Shown one piece after another: positions 1-5,890 of a DNA stretch of 6,322 bases. Each line of letters opens with the position of its first letter. Position 1 is the first letter of the stretch. Below the pieces are notes generated by a model. That model worked only from the letters and a program-made list of their open reading frames with translations. It ran no database searches and was not told where the DNA came from. The stretch is from assembly GCA_004299665.1 (NCBI GenBank), contig SCQZ01000131.1:1-6322 (forward strand), written 5' to 3'. This DNA is from Jatrophihabitans sp. GTDB lineage: Bacteria; Actinomycetota; Actinomycetes; Mycobacteriales; Jatrophihabitantaceae. A program made the translations under genes and the position numbers.

Positions 1-1287
1 CCCGGCCTCGACGCCGCCCCCGAGGCGATGTGCGATGCGTTGCACGATGGCCAGCCCCAGGCCGCTGCCGACCGCGCGCCGGCCGCGGTACCTCCGGTGC
101 AACTCGGAGCGCTCGAACGCGACGGCGAGGTCGTCGTCGGTCAGCCCCGGCCCGCCGTCGCGGACCTCGGCCACCGCGGTGGCACCGTCCGTGCGCGCGG
201 CGAGGACGATCGGCGCGCCCGCGGGAGTGACCCGTAACGCGTTCTCGACGAGGCCGTCGAGGATCTGGCGCAGCCGCTGCGGATCGGTGCGGCACGGGGC
301 GGTCGTCGCCTCGACCCGCAGGTCGATCCCGGCCTGCTCGCACCGGCCCGTCCAGGCCGAGGCGGCCTCGCGCACCAGGACGGCCAGGTCGACGTCGAGG
401 AACTGCACGGTGATCTCGTCGGCGTCCAGGCGGGCGAGATCGAGCAGGTCGGCCACCATCCGCTCCAGGCGGCGGGCCTCGCCGAGCATGATTGCCCCCA
501 CCTCGCCCACCTCGCCGGTCGGGATCACGCCGTGCGACAGCGACTCGGCGTAGCCGGTGATGGCGGTCAGCGGGGTGCGCAGGTCGTGCGAGACGGACAG
601 CAGGAACTCGCGCTGGCGCCCCTCCGCGCGGGTCAGCGCGTCCGCCAGGCCGCCCACGGCGTCGGCCACCTCGACGACCTCCGCCGGCCCGCGGCGGGGC
701 AGCGTCACGTCACGGGAGCCGGCCGCCAGCGCGTGGGCGGCGGCTGCGGTGCGCCTGAGCGGGCGGGCCATCCGGCGGGCGACCAGCGCACCGAGCCCGG
801 CGGCCACGGCAACGCCCACCAGGATCGCCAGCAGGGTCCGGCGGATCGCCTGGGCGCCGGCAGCGGTGGCGTCCGCGATGCGCTGCACCACGACGATGCC
901 GCCGCCGTCGCGGGTCGGGCGTGCCTCGACGAGGGTGTCGTGGCCGCCGATGCTGACGGTCGTCGAGACGCGGCCGCCGGCGCGGACGTCGGCGATCTGC
1001 GCCGGGCGCAGGATGCGAACACCCGCGGGCAGCGGCCCGGACGGCGGGATCACGGCGGCGCGCATCCGCAGCACCTGCAGGACGGCGCGGATGCGGGGGC
1101 GGTCGAAGGTGCCGGCGTCTTCCGCGGTGGCCGCGGCGCCCGCGACCCGGGCCAGGGTCTGCTTGGCACTCTGGCGCTGCGCGCTGCCGATCAGCCCGAC
1201 CGCCAGCGCACCGGCGAGGATGCCGGTGACGATCGCGACCGCGATCCCCAGCGCCGCGATGCGCGTCGCCAGGGACGCCCGGCTCAT
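1..1287 (-). CDS. Two-component sensor histidine kinase, partial (C-terminus cut by window edge)
   Basis: Membrane sensor kinase that would autophosphorylate on a histidine and pass the phosphate to the response regulator encoded just before it. 429 residues are visible. A hydrophobic helix at about residues 10-34 and another at about 151-170 enclose an extracytoplasmic sensor of roughly 115 residues. A HAMP linker follows (about 171-223), then a HisKA domain with SHDLRTPL (phospho-acceptor H234) and an HATPase domain with an N box (VENAL, N349), a G1 box (DGGPGL, D377) and a G2 box (GSGLGL, 407-412). Only the last few residues after GGGVEAG should be missing. The ATG at 1287 overlaps the regulator's TGA (ATGA, 1284-1287) and has no clear Shine-Dalgarno sequence, so translation is probably coupled. 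The sensor has no motif I recognise, so the stimulus is unknown. Class assignment is very secure; no specific gene name can be supported. Confidence 0.95.
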   Translation of the reverse strand, partial: MSRASLATRIAALGIAVAIVTGILAGALAVGLIGSAQRQSAKQTLARVAGAAATAEDAGTFDRPRIRAVLQVLRMRAAVIPPSGPLPAGVRILRPAQIADVRAGGRVSTTVSIGGHDTLVEARPTRDGGGIVVVQRIADATAAGAQAIRRTLLAILVGVAVAAGLGALVARRMARPLRRTAAAAHALAAGSRDVTLPRRGPAEVVEVADAVGGLADALTRAEGRQREFLLSVSHDLRTPLTAITGYAESLSHGVIPTGEVGEVGAIMLGEARRLERMVADLLDLARLDADEITVQFLDVDLAVLVREAASAWTGRCEQAGIDLRVEATTAPCRTDPQRLRQILDGLVENALRVTPAGAPIVLAARTDGATAVAEVRDGGPGLTDDDLAVAFERSELHRRYRGRRAVGSGLGLAIVQRIAHRLGGGVEAG

Positions 1288-1967
1288 CGTTGCTGCCGGA
1301 CGGCGTACCCGACTCCGCGCACGGTGCGGATCGGGCTGGCCTCGCGCAGCTTGGAGCGCAGTTGCGCCACGTGCACGTCGACCGTCCGGGTGCTGGTCGT
1401 GGCGGCATACCCCCACACCTCGCTGAGCAACTGCTCGCGCGCGAAGACGCGCCCGGGCCGCCGGAGCAGGAACACCAGCAGGTCGAACTCGGTCGCGGTC
1501 AGGTCGACCTCGGTGTCCGCGACCCAGACGCGGTGCTCCGCCGGGTCGACCGCGAGGTCCGCGGCGCGCAGCAGCTCCGGGGTCTGCGGCCCCCGCGCGC
1601 GGCGCAGGACGCTGCCGACGCGGGCGACGAGCTCGCGCGGGGAGAAGGGCTTGACGACGTAGTCGTCGGCTCCGAGTTCCAGCCCCAGCACGCGGTCGAT
1701 CTCGTCGTCGCGCGCGGTGACGAACAGGACCGGGGTCCAGTCGTTCCCGGCGCGCAGCCGTCGGCACACCTCGATGCCGTCCAGCCCCGGCAGACCGATG
1801 TCCAGGACGACGGCCGACGGCCGGTGCTTCGCGACCGCGGCCAGGGCGGTCGGGCCGTCGCCGGCGACGACGACCCCGTACCCGGCCTGCGCGAGGTTGC
1901 GGCGGATGACGTCGGCGATGGCCACCTCGTCCTCCACCACCAGGACCAGGCCGCGCTCGGGCTGCAC
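1284..1967 (-). CDS. OmpR/PhoB-family response regulator
   Basis: Cytoplasmic DNA-binding regulator of 227 residues, the normal length for the OmpR family, paired with the kinase that follows. The receiver domain (about 6-120) has the acidic pair E12/D13, phospho-acceptor D56 in VVLDIGLPG, T84 and the invariant K106 in VKPFSP. The winged-helix domain (about 131-224) shows LTATEFDLL, the recognition-helix stretch RTVDVHVAQLRSKL and the terminal RTVRGVGY hairpin. The start is GTG at 1967; reading upstream in frame there is a stop at 2004-2006 and no other plausible start. No Shine-Dalgarno sequence precedes it, but a TACGCT box (minus strand, 1980-1975) would place the transcript start about at the GTG, so the mRNA may be leaderless. 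Three 11-bp repeats upstream suggest autoregulation. It resembles the BaeR/PhoP group in general outline, but the specific regulon cannot be named. Confidence 0.96.
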   Translation of the reverse strand: MQPERGLVLVVEDEVAIADVIRRNLAQAGYGVVVAGDGPTALAAVAKHRPSAVVLDIGLPGLDGIEVCRRLRAGNDWTPVLFVTARDDEIDRVLGLELGADDYVVKPFSPRELVARVGSVLRRARGPQTPELLRAADLAVDPAEHRVWVADTEVDLTATEFDLLVFLLRRPGRVFAREQLLSEVWGYAATTSTRTVDVHVAQLRSKLREASPIRTVRGVGYAVRQQR

Positions 1968-1974
1968 GATCGCG

Positions 1975-1980
1975 AGCGTA
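1975..1980 (-). promoter_or_regulatory. Predicted -10 box of the response regulator/kinase operon
   Basis: TACGCT on the minus strand fits the actinobacterial TANNNT -10 pattern. It lies 7 bases before the GTG start at 1967, so transcription would begin at or next to the start codon, giving a leaderless message. The best -35-like element, TGACCA (minus strand, 2006-2001), is 20 bases upstream. That is too far for a good unassisted promoter but is compatible with an activator bound at the adjacent direct repeats. This is a prediction from pattern and position only. Confidence 0.4.
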
Positions 1981-1990
1981 ACCGCGCGCG

Positions 1991-2023
1991 GGTCACGGCG
2001 TGGTCACGACGCGGTCAGGCCCG
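1991..2023. promoter_or_regulatory. Three 11-bp direct repeats, candidate PhoP/OmpR-type binding array
   Basis: Read on the plus strand, GGTCAC occurs at 1991 and 2002 and GGTCAG at 2013: three units of exactly 11 bp (GGTCACGGCGT, GGTCACGACGC, GGTCAGGCCCG). OmpR-family regulators bind head-to-tail with about one helical turn per monomer. The Streptomyces PhoP direct-repeat unit, as I recall it, has the form G(G/T)TCA plus a degenerate tail, also 11 bp. The array covers about -24 to -56 relative to the predicted start of the regulator transcript, a place where such a protein could activate. The binding protein is inferred: the downstream regulator itself or a global PhoP homologue are the two candidates. 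Confidence 0.55.
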
Positions 2024-2072
2024 TGTGCGCGTCGCCGCGCCCGCCCACGGCCCCCGGCCGTCACCGGTTGGC

Positions 2073-2093
2073 GTGGGACGGGCCGCTTCCCAC
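2073..2093. repeat. Short inverted repeat in the divergent intergenic region
   Basis: GTGGGA (2073-2078) and TCCCAC (2088-2093) form perfect 6-bp arms around a 9-base spacer. The repeat lies between the 11-bp repeat array and the tetR promoter, in the otherwise featureless middle of the region between the two divergent genes. It could be an operator or a chance hairpin. There is no T-run, so it does not look like an intrinsic terminator. Confidence 0.25.
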
Positions 2094-2114
2094 CCGGCAC
2101 CGCGGGCCTCTGCG

Positions 2115-2144
2115 TTGCGGATACACGACTGTATCGGATACGGT
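2115..2144 (+). promoter_or_regulatory. Predicted promoter of the tetR-flavoprotein-SDR operon
   Basis: TTGCGG (2115-2120) and TACGGT (2139-2144), separated by 18 bases, resemble actinobacterial housekeeping -35 and -10 boxes. Transcription would begin near 2151, only about 5 bases before the ATG at 2156, where the only Shine-Dalgarno-like bases are GAG. A nearly leaderless transcript is therefore likely. The two palindromes described separately fill the spacer and cover the -10 box and transcript start, as expected for a repressed promoter. Prediction by pattern only. Confidence 0.45.
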
Positions 2145-2152
2145 GCCGTATC
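2120..2152. promoter_or_regulatory. Two tandem 16-bp palindromes, candidate TetR autoregulatory operator
   Basis: The first, GATACACGACTGTATC (2120-2135), has 6-bp perfect arms. The second, GATACGGTGCCGTATC (2137-2152), has 7-bp perfect arms. They are the same length and share the GATAC/GTATC half-site, with centres 17 bp apart. The junction itself reads GTATCGGATAC (2131-2141), a further 11-bp palindrome, so four half-sites alternate in orientation. The second palindrome ends 3 bases before the tetR ATG. TetR-family repressors bind palindromes of about this size as dimers and commonly control their own operon. I infer that the adjacent TetR protein binds here, possibly as two dimers. Confidence 0.75.
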
Positions 2153-2155
2153 GAG

Positions 2156-2761
2156 ATGACTGCGGCCCGGATCACCGTGCGCCGCGCGGAGACGCGCGCG
2201 CGGCTGCTGGCGGCGGCCTTCGCGGTCTTCGCCGAGGAGGGCTTCGGCCGCGCCTCGGTGGAGCAGGTCTGCGACCGTGCGGGCTTCACGCGGGGGGCCT
2301 TCTACTCGAACTTCTCCTCGCTCGACGAACTGTTCCTGGCGATGTGGGAGGAACGCTCGGCGAACCTGCTCGCCGACCTGCGTGCCGCGTTGGAGGGCAT
2401 CGACAGCGCGGACGCCGACGAGATGATCCGCCGCGTCCTGCGTGCCATCCCCGTCGACGACGCCTGGTTCCGGGTGAGCCTGGAGTTCACCGCGCACGCG
2501 CTGCGCAACCCCGCGCTGCGCGAGGCGATGGCCGCGCGCGAGGAGGCGATCCAGCGCACGGTCGTCCCCATCGTCGCGACCGCCCTCGCCCGGGCGGGGC
2601 GTCGGGTGAGGGACCGGACCGCTCTGGGGCACGCGCTGGTCGCGATCCATGACGGCACGGCGGCCCAGGTGCTGCTCCGACCCGGGAGCCGTGCCGTCCG
2701 GCGGCGCCGGGAGCAGTTGTTCCGCGCGGTGCTGGAGTCCTACAGCGAGGAGATCCCGTGA
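2156..2761 (+). CDS. TetR/AcrR-family transcriptional regulator
   Basis: Predicted cytoplasmic ligand-responsive repressor of 201 residues, the usual family length. The N-terminal TetR domain (about 10-60) has the helix-turn-helix SVEQVCDRAGFTRGAFYSNF (34-53) followed by the typical SLDELF. The remaining helical part is the ligand-binding and dimerisation domain, which is too variable to indicate a ligand. I chose the ATG at 2156 because the conserved domain begins about ten residues later and the operator-like palindromes and promoter lie directly before it. The frame is open further upstream (a GTG at 2000), but that stretch is not protein-like. Its TGA overlaps the GTG of the flavin dehydrogenase (GTGA, 2758-2761), so it is first in a three-gene operon and probably represses it until an inducer, likely the substrate of the downstream enzymes, binds. 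Confidence 0.93.
   Translation: MTAARITVRRAETRARLLAAAFAVFAEEGFGRASVEQVCDRAGFTRGAFYSNFSSLDELFLAMWEERSANLLADLRAALEGIDSADADEMIRRVLRAIPVDDAWFRVSLEFTAHALRNPALREAMAAREEAIQRTVVPIVATALARAGRRVRDRTALGHALVAIHDGTAAQVLLRPGSRAVRRRREQLFRAVLESYSEEIP
2747..2752 (+). promoter_or_regulatory. Ribosome binding site deciding the GTG start of the flavin dehydrogenase
   Basis: GAGGAG inside the 3' end of tetR lies 5 bases before the GTG at 2758. It is the strongest Shine-Dalgarno sequence on the plus-strand operon. Together with the GTGA overlap and the GxGxxG motif starting nine residues into the protein, it supports the GTG at 2758 as the true start. Confidence 0.7.
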
Positions 2762-4416
2762 ACGACACGGATGTGATCGTCGTCGGGGCCGGGCTGGCAG
2801 GCCTGGTCGCCACCTACGAACTGACGCGGGCCGGCAGGCGGGTGCTCGTCGTCGAGCAGGAGGGCGAGGCCAACCTCGGCGGGCAGGCGTTCTGGTCGCT
2901 CGGCGGGCTGTTCCTCGTGAACTCGCCCGAGCAGCGCCGGACGGGGATCAAGGACTCGTACGACCTCGCCCTGGCGGACTGGTTCGGCTCGGCCGGGTTC
3001 GACCGCGAGCGCGAGGACCACTGGCCGCGCCAGTGGGCCGAGGCATACGTCGCCTTCGCGGCGGGCGAGAAGCGCGCCTACCTGCGCGGCCTCGGGCTGA
3101 AGTTCCTGCCCAACGTCGGGTGGGCCGAGCGCGGCAGCGGCACGGCGACCGGACACGGCAACTCCGTGCCCCGCTTCCACATCGCCTGGGGCACCGGCCC
3201 CGAGGTGATGCGGGTGTTCCGCGACCCGGTCCTGGAGGCGGCCGGGCGCGGGCTGGTGGGGTTCGCGTACCGGCACCGGGTCGACGAGATCCTGGTCGAG
3301 GGCGGCGCGGCCGTCGGAGTTCGTGGCTCGACGCTCGCGCCGGACGGGGCACCGCGCGGGGTGGCCAGCAACCGCGAGGTGGTCGGCGAGTTCGAGCTGC
3401 GGGCCCAGGCCGTGGTCGTGACCTCGGGGGGGATCGGTGGGAACGCCGACCTGGTGCGTGAGAACTGGCCGGCGGACCGGCTCGGTCCGGCCCCGAAGGA
3501 GATGATCACGGGCGTGCCGGCGCACGTCGACGGGCGGATGATCGGCATCGCCGAGCGGGCCGGGGCGTCGCTGGTGAACCGGGACCGCATGTGGCACTAC
3601 ACCGAGGGGATCCGCAACTGGGACCCCATCTGGCCCGACCACGCGATCCGCATCATCCCCGGCCCGTCGTCGCTGTGGCTGGACCCGACCGGGCGGCGGC
3701 TGCCCGCCCCGTTCTTCCCGGGCTTCGACTCGCTGGGCACGTTGGGGCACCTGACCCGGGCGGGCTTCGACCACTCGTGGTTCGTCCTCACCCGCACGAT
3801 CGTGGAGAAGGAGTTCGCGCTCTCGGGCTCCGAGCAGAATCCCGACATCACCGGCAAGGACGTCAAGCTGCTGCTCAGGTCCCGCGCGGCGAAGGGGGCA
3901 CCCGGCCCGGTCCAGGCGTTCCTGGACCACGGTGCGGACTTCGTCGTCCGCCCGACGCTGCGGGGCCTGGTCGAGGGGATGAACGCCATCGCCGGCGGTG
4001 GGCACCTGGACCACGCCGTCGTCGAGCGCGAGGTGCGGGCGCACGACCGGGAGGTCGCCAACGCCTACTCCAAGGACCTGCAGTTGATGGCGATCCGCAA
4101 CGCCCGCGCCTACCGCCCGGACGCGATCACCCGCGTCGCCAGGCCGCACCGGTTCCTCGACCCCGCCCACGGACCGCTCATCGCCGTGAAACTGCACCTG
4201 CTGACCCGCAAGACGCTCGGGGGGATCGAGACGAACCTGGACTCGCAGGTGGTGCGGCCGGACGGCACGGTGTTCGACGGGCTGTTCGCCGCCGGGGAGG
4301 TCGCCGGTTTCGGCGGCGGCGGCGTGCACGGCTACAACGCGCTGGAGGGGACCTTCCTCGGCGGCTGCATCTTCTCGGGCCGGACCGCCGGGCGGGCCGT
4401 CGCGAAGGCGCTGTAG
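2758..4416 (+). CDS. FAD-dependent dehydrogenase, COG3573-like, fumarate reductase/KstD superfamily
   Basis: Probable soluble flavoprotein oxidoreductase of 552 residues, close to the usual length of this family. The Rossmann FAD site opens the protein: GAGLAG (10-15) and E33 at the end of the second strand, followed by GGQAFWSLGG (41-50), the flavin-contacting stretch typical of the superfamily. VVVTSGGIGGN (219-229) and the C-terminal AAGEVAGFGGGG (511-522) with HGYNALEGTFLGG (524-536) complete the FAD fold. Overall it matches bacterial 'putative FAD-binding dehydrogenase' proteins rather than a characterised enzyme. Relatives include fumarate reductases and 3-ketosteroid delta-1-dehydrogenases, which move hydride between a C-C bond and FAD. 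Here the substrate is unknown. There is no signal peptide or haem-binding CXXCH. It starts at GTG overlapping tetR and ends in TAG directly abutting the SDR start, so the SDR is probably its metabolic partner. Confidence 0.9.
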   Translation: MNDTDVIVVGAGLAGLVATYELTRAGRRVLVVEQEGEANLGGQAFWSLGGLFLVNSPEQRRTGIKDSYDLALADWFGSAGFDREREDHWPRQWAEAYVAFAAGEKRAYLRGLGLKFLPNVGWAERGSGTATGHGNSVPRFHIAWGTGPEVMRVFRDPVLEAAGRGLVGFAYRHRVDEILVEGGAAVGVRGSTLAPDGAPRGVASNREVVGEFELRAQAVVVTSGGIGGNADLVRENWPADRLGPAPKEMITGVPAHVDGRMIGIAERAGASLVNRDRMWHYTEGIRNWDPIWPDHAIRIIPGPSSLWLDPTGRRLPAPFFPGFDSLGTLGHLTRAGFDHSWFVLTRTIVEKEFALSGSEQNPDITGKDVKLLLRSRAAKGAPGPVQAFLDHGADFVVRPTLRGLVEGMNAIAGGGHLDHAVVEREVRAHDREVANAYSKDLQLMAIRNARAYRPDAITRVARPHRFLDPAHGPLIAVKLHLLTRKTLGGIETNLDSQVVRPDGTVFDGLFAAGEVAGFGGGGVHGYNALEGTFLGGCIFSGRTAGRAVAKAL

Positions 4417-5205
4417 ATGCGCACCGCGCTGGTCACCGGGGCCTCGTCGGGCATCGGGGCGGCCACGGCGCGGGCGCTGGTCGCCCAGGGATACCGGGTG
4501 TTCGGGACGAGCCGCCGCCCCGGGACGCCGGGGGCGGCCGTGCCCGGGGTGGAGTTGCTCGCCCTCGATCTCGCCGACGCGGCGAGCGTCGAGGCGTGCG
4601 CGGCCGCCGCCGGGGACGTCGACGTTCTGGTGAACAACGCCGGCGAGAGCCAGAGCGGGCCGCTGGAGGAACTGCCGCCCGAGGCGATCGAGCGGCTGTT
4701 CCGGGTCAACGTCTTCGGCGCGGTGCGGCTCACGCAACTGCTGGTGCCCGGCATGCGGGCCCGCGGCTACGGCCGGGTGGTGATGGTCGGCTCGATGCTG
4801 GCCAGCTTCCCGCTGGCGTACCGCGGCTCGTACGTGGCCTCGAAGGCGGCCGTGAAGGGGTTCGCGATGTCCGCGCGGCGCGAACTGGCACCGTTCGGGA
4901 TCGGCGTGAGCACCGTCGAACCGGGGTCCGTCAACACCGGCATCAGCGAGCGGCGGACGCACTACTGCGCGGACGGCTCGCCGTACCGGGACGGGTACGA
5001 CACCATGCTGCGGCACCTGGACGCGAACGAGGCGCAGGGCATCTCCGCGGAGCGGGTGGCGGGCACGATCATGACCGCGATCCGGGCCCGCCGGCCGAGG
5101 CCGCTGTACGCGGTCGGCAGCAACGCTCCGCTGGTGTTCGGGCTGCGGCGGGTACTGCCCCGCTCCGCGCTCGAGCTACTGGTCGCCCGGCGGCACGGGC
5201 TGTGA
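4417..5205 (+). CDS. Short-chain dehydrogenase/reductase, 17beta-HSD-like classical SDR
   Basis: NAD(P)-dependent oxidoreductase of 262 residues, typical of classical SDRs, interconverting an alcohol and a ketone. The cofactor motif is TGASSGIG (7-14) with DLAD at 51-54 and NNAG at 73-76. The catalytic tetrad is complete: N98, S126, Y139 and K143 (YVASK). PG at 169-170 follows. R33 and R34 after the second strand suggest NADP(H) preference. The wording around NNAGESQSGPLEELPPEAIE and FRVNVFGAVRLTQ resembles the 17beta-hydroxysteroid dehydrogenase-like subgroup, but substrates in that group vary widely. The C-terminal tail (about 228-262) is basic and hydrophobic and may contact membrane or partner. 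The ATG follows the TAG of the flavoprotein with no gap, and GAAGG (4404-4408) is a weak ribosome site, so translation is likely coupled. It is the last gene of the operon. Confidence 0.93.
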   Translation: MRTALVTGASSGIGAATARALVAQGYRVFGTSRRPGTPGAAVPGVELLALDLADAASVEACAAAAGDVDVLVNNAGESQSGPLEELPPEAIERLFRVNVFGAVRLTQLLVPGMRARGYGRVVMVGSMLASFPLAYRGSYVASKAAVKGFAMSARRELAPFGIGVSTVEPGSVNTGISERRTHYCADGSPYRDGYDTMLRHLDANEAQGISAERVAGTIMTAIRARRPRPLYAVGSNAPLVFGLRRVLPRSALELLVARRHGL

Positions 5206-5242
5206 CGACCGCCGGCAGCGCGCGTCAGCTCCGTTCGCCGGG
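5206..5242. other. Convergent intergenic gap between SDR and paaR-like gene
   Basis: Only 37 bases separate the two convergent stop codons. GACCGCCGGC (5207-5216) and GCCGGGTC (5237-5244) could pair imperfectly around a loop of about 20 bases, but there is no T-run on either strand. I do not see a convincing intrinsic terminator, so termination here may be factor-dependent or overlapping. Confidence 0.3.
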
Positions 5243-5890
5243 TCACTCCCGGGCGGCAGCGGGCAGCCGCAGGCCGTCGAAGGCCACGGCGCAGACGGCA
5301 TCGGCCAGTGAGGAATCGGCTCCGGTCCCGCCGTGCCGCCCCGGCCGGTACCACTCGGCCAGCGAGTTCACCAGGCCGAACAGCAGACGCGCCGTGACGA
5401 GCGGGTCGACGTCGGGACGCACGTCTCCGTCCGCCTCGGCCTGCCGCACCAGTTCGGCGACGTAGCGGTCGAAGGCCCGCCGCCGGGCCAGCGCGGACCG
5501 CTCGGTCCCGGTGTTGCCCCGGACCCGCAGCAGCAGCGTGACGTAGGGCAGTTCGGCCTGCAGGACCGCGATGCTGCCCCGGACCAGGGCCTCGAGCCGG
5601 TCGATCGCGGGGGCGTCGAGGGCACGGACCCGGTCCGCGACGGCGAACAGGCTGTCGAGCGCGCGGTCCAGAGCCAGCCGCAGCAGTTCCTCCTTGCCCG
5701 CGACGTGGTGGTAGATCGCGGACTTGCCGATGCCCAGGCGCTGCGCGAGGTCCTCCATGGTGGTGCCGTCGTACCCGCGCTCGTTGAACACCTCGACGGC
5801 CACGGCCAGCAGCCCGGCGAGGTCGTAGCCGGGCCGGCCGCGGCGCGCCGCGGGGCCGGCGGCGCGGTCCGCGACCCGTCCCTCGCTCAC
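5243..5890 (-). CDS. paaR: TetR-family regulator, probable phenylacetate repressor PaaR
   Basis: Predicted cytoplasmic repressor of 215 residues. A basic leader (RRGRPGYDL, 17-24) precedes the TetR DNA-binding domain, whose helix-turn-helix runs through TTMEDLAQRLGIGKSAIYHH (43-62). The C-terminal ligand domain contains FGLVNSLAEWYRPG (171-184), a signature I associate with an actinobacterial TetR C-terminal subgroup. It follows paaI with a GTGA overlap (5887-5890), which fixes the GTG at 5890 as start; the frame stays open to 6097, but that part lies inside paaI. No Shine-Dalgarno sequence is present, so coupling to paaI is likely. Actinobacterial PaaR proteins are TetR-type repressors relieved by phenylacetyl-CoA, and the link to paaI suggests this role. 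The family call is certain; the PaaR name rests on context and general resemblance. Confidence 0.9.
   Translation of the reverse strand: MSEGRVADRAAGPAARRGRPGYDLAGLLAVAVEVFNERGYDGTTMEDLAQRLGIGKSAIYHHVAGKEELLRLALDRALDSLFAVADRVRALDAPAIDRLEALVRGSIAVLQAELPYVTLLLRVRGNTGTERSALARRRAFDRYVAELVRQAEADGDVRPDVDPLVTARLLFGLVNSLAEWYRPGRHGGTGADSSLADAVCAVAFDGLRLPAAARE

Noticed and set aside
532..1662. Long plus-strand open frames over the histidine kinase and response regulator
   Set aside because: The minus strand carries intact kinase and receiver motifs (H234, D56, N/G boxes) across the same bases; the plus-strand translations are low-complexity.
2000..2155. N-terminal extension of the tetR gene to an upstream GTG at 2000
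   Set aside because: The extension is arginine/proline-rich, overlaps both operator-like arrays and the promoter, and would lengthen the protein by about 52 residues beyond family norm.
2758..4416. Naming the flavoprotein kstD (3-ketosteroid delta-1-dehydrogenase)
   Set aside because: The FAD fold is shared, but the C-terminal active-site motif differs and the overall pattern fits the uncharacterised COG3573-like group better.
2740..5016. Very long open frame of 758 codons on the minus strand opposite the flavin dehydrogenase and SDR
   Set aside because: It is rich in R, P, A, G and H with no recognisable domain, and lies antisense to two proteins with complete catalytic motifs. This is the usual stop-free shadow frame of GC-rich DNA.
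5207..5244. Bidirectional intrinsic terminator between the convergent genes
   Set aside because: The possible stem is imperfect, the loop is long and there is no T-run on either strand, so evidence is too weak to call it a terminator.
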